Source: Gemmatimonadota bacterium
GTDB taxonomy: Bacteria > Gemmatimonadota > Gemmatimonadetes > Longimicrobiales > Gaopeijiaceae
Direction: 5' to 3'
DNA length: 46,760 nucleotides
NCBI GenBank assembly: GCA_028873815.1
Contig: JAPPNN010000013.1
Coordinates: 1-46,760 of the forward strand
Part shown: positions 23,693 through 31,843 of the stretch, piece after piece
How positions within the stretch are numbered: position 1 is the stretch's first letter
Layout: each line of letters begins with the position of its first letter
Translations under genes and position numbers: made by a program
The notes under the pieces: generated by a model
The model's input: only the letters and a program-made list of their open reading frames with translations
Told to the model about the DNA's origin: nothing
The model's database searches: none

Positions 23693-24835
23693 CTATTGAC
23701 GGTTCAGCGCCGCCTCGAGTTCCAGGGTCAGGTCGTCGAGCAACAGCCACCCGGCCGGCGTCAGCCGGGTTCGCGTCCCGGTCTGGCGGGCGAGGCCCCT
23801 CGAAATCCAGTCGCTGACCACCGGATTCGCGCCGGCTCCGAGCTCCGACGTATCGAGGCCATCCGCAGTGCGCAGGGCCAGCCAAACGTGCTCGAGGCGC
23901 GTCTGTTCCGGCGTCAGCGCCTCGGTCCCGCCACGAGCCTGACCGGAGCGCTCCACTCGTTCGGCATACGTGCCCCAGTCCCTTTCGTTCCACCAGCGCC
24001 GCCCCGAGTGATAGCTGTGGGCCCCGTTACCCAGCCCCAGATAGGACGACCCCGTCCAGCAGGCACGGTTGTGCCGGGACGCGAACCCGGGCAGGGCGAA
24101 GTTCGACACCTCGTAGTGATCGTATCCGGCGCCCCTGAGCGTTTCGGCCGCGAAAAGGTACTCCTCCCGGTAGCGGCGATCTGCGGGCATGCGCGCCCGG
24201 CCCTGCGAGACCAGGCTGCAGAGGTTGGTGCCCTTCTCCACGGTCAGGCCATAGAGCGAGATGTGCGGTACGCCCAGATCGAGCGCCCTCTCGATGTCGT
24301 GCTTCCACGAGCGGGATACGCCGTCGGGCAACCCGAAGATGAGGTCGACAGACAGGTTCGTGATGCCGGCGGCCTGCGCCTGCCGTACCGCGGATTTCGC
24401 CTGCTCGGGCGAATGGAGCCGACCCATCCATCGCAGCGCGCGTGGATCGAAGCTCTGCACGCCGAAGGAAACCCGGTTTGCGCCGCCGGCCTGCCACTGG
24501 CGCGCTAACTCGCCGGTAAAGGACTCGGGATTGGCTTCGACCGTCCACTCGAAACCGGGACGCCGCATCCGCCCGCGTCCGATCAGGTCGGCCAGCTCGG
24601 CTATGTAGCGGCCGTCAAGCACGGACGGCGTGCCCCCACCGACATACAGGGTGTCGAGGACCTCGGCCAGAGGTGCCTCGCCCGAGTCCCGCACGGCCTC
24701 GAATTCCCTTCGAATCACCGCGAGCCAGCGCTTGCCGTCCGGACTGCGGTCGATATGGACTGCGAAGTCGCAATAGCAACAGCGCCGCGCACAGAAGGGC
24801 GCGTGGATGTACACGTTGGTGATCCGGGTGGTCAC
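23693..24835 (-). CDS. hemW: Radical SAM heme chaperone HemW (coproporphyrinogen III oxidase-like)
   Basis: Radical SAM protein of the HemW/HemN-like group, now viewed as a heme chaperone and often misnamed oxygen-independent coproporphyrinogen oxidase. From GTG 24835 it has 380 aa. The cluster motif is CARRCCYC (Cys 15, 19, 22), spaced CX3CX2C as in HemW. VGGGTPSVL, EANPES, GVQSFD, DLIFGLPDG and YEVSNFALPG follow, and NRACWTGSSYLGLGNGAHS is typical. GGGAGCGG precedes the GTG. An ATG at 24883 lies inside the repeat element and is rejected as start. Confidence 0.94.
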   Translation of the reverse strand: MTTRITNVYIHAPFCARRCCYCDFAVHIDRSPDGKRWLAVIRREFEAVRDSGEAPLAEVLDTLYVGGGTPSVLDGRYIAELADLIGRGRMRRPGFEWTVEANPESFTGELARQWQAGGANRVSFGVQSFDPRALRWMGRLHSPEQAKSAVRQAQAAGITNLSVDLIFGLPDGVSRSWKHDIERALDLGVPHISLYGLTVEKGTNLCSLVSQGRARMPADRRYREEYLFAAETLRGAGYDHYEVSNFALPGFASRHNRACWTGSSYLGLGNGAHSYHSGRRWWNERDWGTYAERVERSGQARGGTEALTPEQTRLEHVWLALRTADGLDTSELGAGANPVVSDWISRGLARQTGTRTRLTPAGWLLLDDLTLELEAALNRQ

Positions 24836-24862
24836 CGCCCGCTCCCCACCGCCGCGCAGTCC

Positions 24863-24924
24863 AGCGATCCGGCCCGGATGCATCGCCGCTCGAATGCCGG
24901 GGGGATTTTGTCCATGGGCTGCTA
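24863..24924. repeat. Dispersed inverted-repeat element, right-half copy
   Basis: Positions 24863-24923 match 8722-8782 in 56 of 61 bases, including GGCCCGGATGCATCGCCG and GGGGGGATTTTGTCCA. The terminal end (TGTCCATGGGCTGC-TA) abuts the dprA stop codon, whose TA is the flanking dinucleotide. The left half of the element is absent, so it is a truncated or one-ended copy lying between dprA and hemW. Confidence 0.8.
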
Positions 24925-25968
24925 GCTCGGATCGGTGACGCGCCGGCCCGGCGTCCGCATGACCCGTCCGTCCCGCGTGGGTGTCAGGTAGCCTCGAATC
25001 TCCAGCACGGTGACGGATGTGGCCACGTCTTCCACCGGGATCTTCGTGACCCTGGCCAGTTCCTCGAGGGTCACGGGTGCCGGGGGCACCGCGAGGAGCA
25101 ATGTCCGCAAGTCATGCTCCGCCGGGAGCGCCTCCGCGCCGGGAAAGGCATCGCCGGGGCCCGTGTCCACAATCACGCCTGCCCCGTCGACGATGAGCCG
25201 GTTCGTCCCCGCGCTCGTGGGGCGGTCGATCGGGCCCGGCACGGCGTGGACTTCACGGCCCAGGTCGAGGGCGATGTCGGCCGTGATCAGCGCCCCGCTT
25301 CGGTTCGAGGCCTCCACGATGACGACATCGGTGGCCAGCGCGGCGATGATTCGATTGCGCGCCGGAAAGTGGTGGGGCTCGGCCCTCACGCCCGGGGCGT
25401 ACTCCGATACGATCACCCCGCTCTCCAGGATGCGCCGATAGAGAGAGGCGTTGCGGGGCGGCGAGACGACATCCACTCCCGACCCCAGCACGGCCGCCGT
25501 GGGCCCGGGCAAGGCGCCCCGATGCGCTTCGGCGTCGATTCCCATTGCCATCCCGGACACGACGCAACTGCCCGTGCCCGCAAGATGGGCTCCCAGGCGG
25601 CGAGCGATCCGGCGACCGTACGCAGTCGCCCTTCGGGAACCGACCACCGCGACGCAGCGTCCGTGCAACAACTCGGGCCTGCCGACGAAGAAGAGTACCG
25701 AGGGCGGGCCGCGCAGCGCCTCCAGCGAGGACGGGTAGCCGGGCGTCCCGTACACCAGGAGGCCAATCCCGGAAGCCCGGCACTGCGCGATCATCTCGTC
25801 GGCGCGGGCGGCAAGCACGGCCCTGCGGCGTGCCGCCGCCGCGCGCTTCCCCGCCAGATCGGCAAACTCGGTCGCGTTCGCCTGCAGCGCGGCGCCCGGA
25901 CTCCCGAAATGATCGACCAGGCGGCGGAAGCGAACCGAACCCAACCCGGGTAGCGCCTGCAAGGTCAT
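24922..25968 (-). CDS. dprA: DNA processing protein DprA
   Basis: Loads RecA on incoming single-stranded DNA during natural transformation. From ATG 25968 the protein has 348 aa. A helix-hairpin-helix-like N-terminus (LQALPGLGSVRFRRLVDHFG) is followed by the Rossmann core: VAVVGSRRATAYG, VVSGMAMGIDAEAH, AVLGSGVDVVSPPRN, ARNRIIAALATDVVIVEA and SGALITADIALDLGREVHAVPG. The C-terminal winged helix is TLEELARVTKIPVEDVATSVTVLEIRGYL. The open frame reaches 26106, into obg; the part beyond 25968 is low-complexity. The stop codon TAG is formed at the edge of a repeat element. Confidence 0.95.
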   Translation of the reverse strand: MTLQALPGLGSVRFRRLVDHFGSPGAALQANATEFADLAGKRAAAARRRAVLAARADEMIAQCRASGIGLLVYGTPGYPSSLEALRGPPSVLFFVGRPELLHGRCVAVVGSRRATAYGRRIARRLGAHLAGTGSCVVSGMAMGIDAEAHRGALPGPTAAVLGSGVDVVSPPRNASLYRRILESGVIVSEYAPGVRAEPHHFPARNRIIAALATDVVIVEASNRSGALITADIALDLGREVHAVPGPIDRPTSAGTNRLIVDGAGVIVDTGPGDAFPGAEALPAEHDLRTLLLAVPPAPVTLEELARVTKIPVEDVATSVTVLEIRGYLTPTRDGRVMRTPGRRVTDPS

Positions 25969-26045
25969 CGCCGCCCTAGCAGCCGCGGGAATCCGCGGTG
26001 CCGCTGTCGGCCGTGATTCAGGCCCGGTGATGGGGGCGGCCGGAG

Positions 26046-27059
26046 CTACCACTCGCCACTTCCGGCCGGGTCTGCACCGCGGGAGGCCTCCAGCTGCTGC
26101 CAGCAACCTTCCAGCAATCGGTGCACACCACGGCCGGTCACCGCGCTCACGTGGTAGATGCCCGACGCATCGGGTGCATCCACGGCGGGCGCCTTCGCTT
26201 CCGGCGACACGAGATCCATCTTGGAGAAGACGACAGCATAGGGAAGTTCGGCGAGACGGGTGGAGTACTTTTCCAGTTCGGTGCGCAGACCCGCGAGCAT
26301 CCTCCCGGGATCCTCGCAGTCCATCGGAATGAGCAGCGCCAGACAGCGGGTGCGCTCGATGTGACGAAGAAAGCGGTGACCCAGTCCCTTGCCGTCGTGC
26401 GCCCCCTCGATGATGCCCGGAATGTCGGCTACGACGAAGGAACGGAAGTCGGACAACTCCACGACGCCCAGGTTGGGGGTCAGCGTGGTAAACGGGTAGT
26501 CGGCGACCTTGGGCCGCGCCTGACTGATCCGCGCGAGCAGCGTCGATTTGCCCGCGTTGGGCTCCCCCACAAGGCCGACATCGGCCAGGAGCTTGAGCTC
26601 GAAACGGATCAGGCGACGTTCGCCCTCGGCGCCGGGTTCCCAGCGGCGGGGAGCCTGCCGGGTGGAGGACGCGAAGCGCGCGTTGCCCCTGCCACCGCGT
26701 CCGCCGCGAGCAATCACGAGACGCTCGCCGTCCGCCAGCAGCTCTCCCACCGTCTCCCCGCTCTCGTCGTCCACAACGATGGTGCCGGGCGGCACGCGCA
26801 ATTCCAGGTCCTTCCCACTCCTGCCCGTGCGGTTGAAGCCCTCCCCATGCCGTCCACGTTCCGCACGGTGGTGCCGCCGGTAGCGATAGTCGCTCAGTGT
26901 GGTCAGGCCGCCATCGGCCACAACCGCCACGTCACCGCCACTGCCACCGTCACCGCCGGACGGCCCCCCGCGCGGCACGCCCTTTTCGCGCCGGAACGCC
27001 TCGGCCCCGGAACCGCCCCGGCCCCCCTCGGCCTCGATCGTCACGGAGTCTATGAACAC
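26046..27059 (-). CDS. obg: Obg-family GTPase (CgtA)
   Basis: GTPase of 50S ribosome assembly and stress signalling, 337 aa. The glycine-rich Obg domain (1-158; GGRGGSGAEAFRREKGVPRGGPSGGDGGSGG region) precedes the G domain: G1 GEPNAGKST (165-173), YPFTTLTPNLG, G3 DIPG (212-215), G5 VSAVTG. The G4 motif reads SKMD (279-282) where NKxD is usual. The C-terminal OCT domain is absent, as in many short Obg proteins. It starts with GTG at 27059 behind GGGAGGT, overlapping the end of the asparaginase gene by ten bases. Confidence 0.95.
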   Translation of the reverse strand: MFIDSVTIEAEGGRGGSGAEAFRREKGVPRGGPSGGDGGSGGDVAVVADGGLTTLSDYRYRRHHRAERGRHGEGFNRTGRSGKDLELRVPPGTIVVDDESGETVGELLADGERLVIARGGRGGRGNARFASSTRQAPRRWEPGAEGERRLIRFELKLLADVGLVGEPNAGKSTLLARISQARPKVADYPFTTLTPNLGVVELSDFRSFVVADIPGIIEGAHDGKGLGHRFLRHIERTRCLALLIPMDCEDPGRMLAGLRTELEKYSTRLAELPYAVVFSKMDLVSPEAKAPAVDAPDASGIYHVSAVTGRGVHRLLEGCWQQLEASRGADPAGSGEW

Positions 27060-28054
27060 GGGACCTCCCTGATCCTCATGCGACCGACCACGTCACCCAG
27101 CGTGTTCCTGATGACGGGCGCCGCAAAGTCGGCCACGGCACCCATCGTGCCGGAAGAAAGAACGCCTGCGCGGTCCAGCACCGCCAACAGGGCCGGCGGC
27201 GACGCCCGCCAAGCCCCGTCTTCCACCTTTACCGCGACCCCCGTCCCGGTCTTCGGATGTCCCGCCATGTAGATCGCCTCGGCTCCCACCTTGGCGAAGA
27301 CCCGACCGCGTTCCTCCGCCATCAGCCGCGTACACAGGCGCTCGCTGCCCGCCACCATGAACGGAACGCGCGTCATTGCATCCACGACCCGCCGTGCCGG
27401 CCCCGGCGAGCCGGACGCCGCGGCAAGGCGAGCTGAGCCCCTGGCCAGGTCCCGCAGGGTGATCGCGAACGTCGGTACACCACAGCCGTCGGCCTCGCTC
27501 GGCATGCCGGCGGGATCCACACCGGTCCAACGGGCGATCTCGTCGCGCATGCGTCGCTGCACGGGGTGGTCGGGGCGAATGTACGAGTCCAGCGGCCAGC
27601 CGTGAAAAGCCGCCAGGACAAGCATGCCCGCGTGCTTGCCGGAACAGTTGCTCATGACGGGCGTGGGACGCGTGCCATTTTTTGCCATCGCATCGCGGCG
27701 CGAGGCCAGAAGCGGCGGATGCGGCCCGCACCCCAGCAGCCGTTCCGCAACACCCGCCTTGGCGAGCATGGAGCGGACGACCGCGATGTGCGCCTCTTCC
27801 GAGTTGTGTGAGCCACAGCAAACGGCGATCTCCTCTTCCGACAGACCGAAGTGGTCGGCAGCCCCGTCTTCGATCAGGGGCACGGCCTGAAAGGGCTTGG
27901 CCGCTGAGCGAAGCCAGATGCGCAGGTCGGGGTCGCCCCAACAGAGCGTCGTTCCCGAATGGTCCACGACGACTCCGTGCACCCGGTGCCTCGACTCGAC
28001 AACGGGCCCGCGAGCGACCTCCAACTCCAGGGTTCCGGCTGAAAGTGACTTCAT
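27050..28054 (-). CDS. Asparaginase-II-type protein (Rhizobium etli class)
   Basis: 334-aa protein of the asparaginase_II family (thermolabile R. etli enzyme type), distinct from E. coli AnsB. Recognisable blocks are RSAAKPFQAVPLIEDGAADHFGLS, CCGSHNSEEAH, GCGPHPPL, MSNCSGKHAGML, DGCGVPTFAITL and AGHPKTGTGVAVKVEDG. The first and second blocks hold the Ser/Lys and Cys/Ser residues proposed for catalysis. The ATG at 28054 has GGAGGTGG upstream; the longer frame is a shadow. It is cotranscribed with ctpA upstream and obg downstream. Substrate (asparagine) is inferred from the family only; it has no signal peptide. Confidence 0.87.
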   Translation of the reverse strand: MKSLSAGTLELEVARGPVVESRHRVHGVVVDHSGTTLCWGDPDLRIWLRSAAKPFQAVPLIEDGAADHFGLSEEEIAVCCGSHNSEEAHIAVVRSMLAKAGVAERLLGCGPHPPLLASRRDAMAKNGTRPTPVMSNCSGKHAGMLVLAAFHGWPLDSYIRPDHPVQRRMRDEIARWTGVDPAGMPSEADGCGVPTFAITLRDLARGSARLAAASGSPGPARRVVDAMTRVPFMVAGSERLCTRLMAEERGRVFAKVGAEAIYMAGHPKTGTGVAVKVEDGAWRASPPALLAVLDRAGVLSSGTMGAVADFAAPVIRNTLGDVVGRMRIREVPCS

Positions 28055-28106
28055 GAACGGGCCACCTCCATAGCTGGATGAGCCCATCGTCCCCACAGGC
28101 TCCGTA

Positions 28107-29768
28107 TCAGCGGCGCGAAGCACTTCCTCCGAGCGGACCGGCACCCCCGGCACTACCGGACGCGAGCGGGTTTTCGGCCAGTTCGAACAGTTCCAACCGG
28201 TCGTCCGCCGCCTGAAGCAGCTCGATCGCCCGGCCCAACTGCGCGTCGCCAGCGGCGGTCCGATCGAAACGCCCCTGATCTTCCCATGCCTGCAGCGCGA
28301 TCTCGGCCCCCAGATGGAAGTCCACATAGCGGCGGGCGCGGACGAGATCATCGAAGCCCACGTCGGCACCACGCTCGAGGAGCGCCGCATGGAAGCTGGC
28401 CAGATCGGCTTCCGTGATCCGGAATCCCGGTTGCAGCCCCGGATGGCCCTGAATGTAGTGGACCGCCCAGTTCTGCAAAGCGTCAAAGAAGTCCGACCCC
28501 GCCTCGTAGATCTTGCGAACCGCGGCGTACTCCTCGGTCGTCAGGGTGTCCTGCAGCACCCACATGTCGGGAACGATTCCACCACCTCCGTGCAGCAGCC
28601 GGCCTCCCGCAGACCTGAACTCCGGCTTGTCGGCGAGGCTGGGGCGCTCGGCCGCGTCTCCCGGCAGTGTCACCAGACCGCTTTCCGTCCGAGCGAGCTG
28701 GTCGGCGGGTTCCTTCTGAATCGAGCGGCCCGAAGGCGTGTACCAGCGCGCCGTCGTGAGCTTGAGCACGTTGCCGCCGGAGAGCTGAAAGAGCGACTGA
28801 ACGGAGCCCTTGCCGAAGGTCGTCGCCCCGACAAGGAGCGCCCGATCCTGGTCCTGGAGAGCCCCCGCGACGATCTCGGCGGCGGAGGCACTCCCGTGAC
28901 CGATCAGCACCACGATGGGAAGATCGGGGTATTCCTGTCCGTCCCGTGCCCTGTAGATCTCGGGCGCGGTGTTCCTGCCACGGATTTCGACAATGTCCAT
29001 CCCCTCGTCCAGGAAGAGATCGGCAAGCCCCACCCCCTCCGTAAGCAGGCCGCCCCGGTTGTTGCGAAGGTCCAGAACGAGGGAGGTCATGCCCTCGGCC
29101 ACCAGCGAGTCGATCGCGCTGCGGACTTCGGCAGTAGTGGTGCCGTTGAAGATCCGAAGCGGCACATAGCCCACGCCGCCGCCGAGCATCGTGGCGAAGG
29201 GAACCGAGGGGAAGTGGATGACCTCGCGCGTCACGTCGAACGACATGACGCGTTCCATGCCCGGGCGACGAATGCCCATTGTTACGGTGGTTCCCGGTTC
29301 GCCGCGGAGAAGATCGACGGCCCGATCGATCGGCCATCCCTCCACGGAAGCCCCGTCCACTTCAACGATGCGATCACCGGGGCGCAGTCCCGCTCTCGCT
29401 CCCGGCGTGCCCGGGATCGGGGCGACGATGGTCAAATGCTCGTCGCGCTCATCGACCTCGAGGCCGACGCCACCGTATTCCCCCTGCGTCCGGATCCGCA
29501 CGTTCTCCCAGTCTGATGCCTCCAGGAACTGCGAGTTCCGGTCGCCGAGCTGGTCGACAACGCCCCGCAGCGCCGCCTGGTACAGCTCGTCCACCTGGAC
29601 CTCGTCCACGAAATAGCGGTCGATACGAGAGACCACTTCTTCCAGAAGCCGGGTCTGGAAGTAGACGTTCGCGTCCATGCCGACGTCCCGCTGCAGCAGC
29701 CAGCCACCGCTGGTCACCGCGAGGACGACAAGAATCGCCGGAACGATCGTGGTCTTCGTGACTTTCAT
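28107..29768 (-). CDS. S41 carboxyl-terminal processing protease with PDZ domain
   Basis: Periplasmic/membrane-anchored serine protease, 553 aa. A single N-terminal hydrophobic segment (KTTIVPAILVVLAVTSGGWLL, 5-25) acts as anchor or signal. A PDZ domain is at about 95-180 (GGVGLEVD, GLRPGDRIVEVDG), then the S41 domain: LDLRNNRGG, GHGSASAAEIVAGALQD (Ser 295) and GKGSVQSLF (Lys 320), 25 residues apart as in D1P/CtpA. The C-terminal 150 residues are helical and family-variable, ending in a Gly/Ala/Ser-rich tail. AAGGAG precedes ATG 29768, which overlaps the tmk stop (ATGA). It likely trims or degrades envelope proteins. Confidence 0.94.
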   Translation of the reverse strand: MKVTKTTIVPAILVVLAVTSGGWLLQRDVGMDANVYFQTRLLEEVVSRIDRYFVDEVQVDELYQAALRGVVDQLGDRNSQFLEASDWENVRIRTQGEYGGVGLEVDERDEHLTIVAPIPGTPGARAGLRPGDRIVEVDGASVEGWPIDRAVDLLRGEPGTTVTMGIRRPGMERVMSFDVTREVIHFPSVPFATMLGGGVGYVPLRIFNGTTTAEVRSAIDSLVAEGMTSLVLDLRNNRGGLLTEGVGLADLFLDEGMDIVEIRGRNTAPEIYRARDGQEYPDLPIVVLIGHGSASAAEIVAGALQDQDRALLVGATTFGKGSVQSLFQLSGGNVLKLTTARWYTPSGRSIQKEPADQLARTESGLVTLPGDAAERPSLADKPEFRSAGGRLLHGGGGIVPDMWVLQDTLTTEEYAAVRKIYEAGSDFFDALQNWAVHYIQGHPGLQPGFRITEADLASFHAALLERGADVGFDDLVRARRYVDFHLGAEIALQAWEDQGRFDRTAAGDAQLGRAIELLQAADDRLELFELAENPLASGSAGGAGPLGGSASRR

Positions 29769-30463
29769 CGCGTCTCCTTCGCGCCACGCGCCGGTTCCCC
29801 GTTCCGGGACCCGGCCCCGCCGCTTCCGCGAGCGGAGAATGTACCGGGGAAGTACCCGGTGAGTACGTCGCGGATCCTGGCCTCGACTTCGTCCGGCCTC
29901 CCGCTGGCCGATACCAGTTCGGCGCACGCTACCGAACCGGCCAGTTCAACATATCCCCGCCGGACTTTGCGGAGAAAGCCGAGCGTCTCCGACTCGATGC
30001 GGTCCAGCGGCCTGTCCTTGCGTTGGAGACGGGTCATGCCGTCCCGCACGGGCAGATCCAGGACAAGATAGAGATCCGGAGTCAGCCCCGACGTGGCATA
30101 GCGGTTGACCTGTTCGACCCAGTCCAGGTCTATGCCGCGCCCGTGCCCCTGGTAGGCGAATGTGCTCAGATCGTAGCGGTCGGACACCACCCAGGCCCCC
30201 CCGGACAGAGCCGGCTCAACCCGCTGGCGGACGAAGGCGGCCCGAGCGGCCACGATCAGGAGCAGTTCGGTCTCCCGCGGAATCGCTTCTCCGCTTGCCA
30301 GCACGAGGTCCCGGATTCCTTCGCCAACCGCCGTTCCCCCGGGCTCGCGCAGAAGCTCGGTGGTGATCCCCCGGGAACGCAGGAACGCCGCCAGCCGTGC
30401 AGCCTGAGTGGACTTCCCCACCCCTTCAGACCCCTCCACGACGATGAAGCGCCCCCGGCTCAT
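29765..30463 (-). CDS. tmk: Thymidylate kinase
   Basis: Phosphorylates dTMP to dTDP. 232 aa from ATG 30463. P-loop EGSEGVGKSTQ (10-20), LLREPGGTAVGE, the DRYDLSTFAYQG motif, and VRDGMTRLQRKDRPLDRIE for the lid. The frame runs on without a stop to a TTG at 30514, adding MDKPARATRPARRRPGS, but those codons lie in a repeat element and are not conserved in the family. The C-terminal 20 residues are Gly/Ala/Arg-rich and extend beyond usual Tmk length. Confidence 0.95.
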   Translation of the reverse strand: MSRGRFIVVEGSEGVGKSTQAARLAAFLRSRGITTELLREPGGTAVGEGIRDLVLASGEAIPRETELLLIVAARAAFVRQRVEPALSGGAWVVSDRYDLSTFAYQGHGRGIDLDWVEQVNRYATSGLTPDLYLVLDLPVRDGMTRLQRKDRPLDRIESETLGFLRKVRRGYVELAGSVACAELVSASGRPDEVEARIRDVLTGYFPGTFSARGSGGAGSRNGEPARGAKETR

Positions 30464-30465
30464 AC

Positions 30466-30523
30466 TGCCGGGCCGGCGCCTCGCCGGTCTGGTTGCTCGT
30501 GCAGGTTTGTCCAAGGACTGCTA
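30466..30523. repeat. Dispersed inverted-repeat element, left-half copy
   Basis: Read on the minus strand from 30523, TAGCAGTCCTTGGACAAA and about 40 following bases match 8608-8665 of the full copy (about 49 of 58), including GGCGAGGCGCCGG. It begins exactly at the TAG stop of the inositol-phosphate synthase gene and ends three bases before the tmk ATG. The right half is missing. Confidence 0.75.
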
Positions 30524-31837
30524 ACCGTAGTACTCACGGCCCAGGTGGGTGATCTGCTCCTCTCCGGCGAGCCACCGCAGGGTGTTCTTCAGTTTCCAGT
30601 GCTGAATGAACAGGTCGTGCTCAGGATAGAGTCCTTCGGGCGTCTGGGGGCTCTTGAAGTAGAAGGATAGCCACTCCTGAATGCCGCCGAGACCGGCGCG
30701 GCCCGCAAGATCCAGGAAAAGCGCGAGGTCGAGGACGATCGGTGCCGCGAGGATGGAATCCCTGCACAGGAAGTCCACCTTGATCTGCATGGGATACCCG
30801 AGCCAGCCGAAGATGTCGAGGTTGTCCCAGCCTTCCTTGTCGTCGCCGCGCGGCGGGTAGTAGTTGATCCGGACCTTGTGATAGATGTCCCCGTACAACT
30901 GGGGGTACATGTCGGGCTGGAGGATGTAGTCGAGCACCCCGAGCTTGGATTCCTCCTTGGTCTTGAACGAAGCCGGGTCGTCGAGAACCGCCCCGTCCCG
31001 ATTGCCGAGGATGTTCGTGCTGAACCAGCCGTTGACCCCCAGCATCCTGGCTTTCAGTCCCGGTGCAAGGATCGTCTTCATGAGCGTCTGGCCCGTCTTG
31101 AAGTCCTTGCCGGCGATGGGAACGGCCCGCTCGCGGGCCAGCGCCTCGAGTGCCGGAACATCCGCGGACAGGTTCGGCGCCCCGTTGGCGTAGGGCACGC
31201 CCTCCATGATCGCCGCGTACGCATAGATCATGCTGGGCGCGATCTCGGGGTCGTTGTCGAGCATCGCCTGCTCGAAGGACTCCACCGTGGCGTGGGCCGG
31301 ACCCGCGCGCTGGAAGACTTCGGTCGAACCGCACCAGATCATGACCGCCCTGTTACACGCATTGTCGGCAAGGAAGCGGCGGATGTCGTCGCGCAGCGCT
31401 TCCGCCAATTCCATCTTGTTGGCACCGGATTTGCAGTTGGGACCGTCCAGACGCTTTACGTAGGCGGTATCGAAGACGGCCGCCATCGGGACGACGGACG
31501 CGAGAAAGTCACGAATCGGCTCCAGGTGGCGGGTCGGGTCCAGCACGCCCGCGTTCACGGCGCTCGCATAGGCGTCGTCCGGAATCGGATCCCACGCGCC
31601 GAACACGAGCTGCTCGAGACCCGCGAGACCGACGAAGTCGCGAATCAGGGGGGTGCGGGCATCGGTGCGTTTGCCGAGCCGTAGGGTATTCATCTGCGTC
31701 AGGCTGCCGAAGGGCTCCGCGAGCCCCTGCCGCACCGCCTCGACGCCGGCAACTACCGTGGTGGCCACGGCACCGAGCCCGGGCAGCAGAACGCCGACGC
31801 GTCCCTCGGGCGACGTAATGCTCGGAGGTTGCTCCAC
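30521..31837 (-). CDS. Myo-inositol-1-phosphate synthase
   Basis: NAD-dependent isomerase converting glucose 6-phosphate to 1D-myo-inositol 3-phosphate, 438 aa, the size of prokaryotic INO1-type enzymes. Rossmann start VGVLLPGLGAVATTVVAGVE; conserved SGANKMELAEALRDDIRRF, IWCGSTEVF, and the catalytic loop AGKDFKTGQTLMKT (Lys 244, 247, 254), followed by GWFSTNILGNRDG. The start is GTG at 31837. It follows the CDP-alcohol phosphotransferase by six bases, so both belong to one transcript. This points to inositol phospholipids, or another inositol-containing product, in this organism. Its stop codon is the edge of a repeat element. Confidence 0.95.
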   Translation of the reverse strand: MEQPPSITSPEGRVGVLLPGLGAVATTVVAGVEAVRQGLAEPFGSLTQMNTLRLGKRTDARTPLIRDFVGLAGLEQLVFGAWDPIPDDAYASAVNAGVLDPTRHLEPIRDFLASVVPMAAVFDTAYVKRLDGPNCKSGANKMELAEALRDDIRRFLADNACNRAVMIWCGSTEVFQRAGPAHATVESFEQAMLDNDPEIAPSMIYAYAAIMEGVPYANGAPNLSADVPALEALARERAVPIAGKDFKTGQTLMKTILAPGLKARMLGVNGWFSTNILGNRDGAVLDDPASFKTKEESKLGVLDYILQPDMYPQLYGDIYHKVRINYYPPRGDDKEGWDNLDIFGWLGYPMQIKVDFLCRDSILAAPIVLDLALFLDLAGRAGLGGIQEWLSFYFKSPQTPEGLYPEHDLFIQHWKLKNTLRWLAGEEQITHLGREYYG

Positions 31838-31843
31838 GAATCT

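Noticed and set aside
24836..24921. Small 27-codon gene between dprA and hemW
   Set aside because: Entire frame lies in or beside the repeat element copy, has no own ribosome binding site, and the full copy carries a different continuation.
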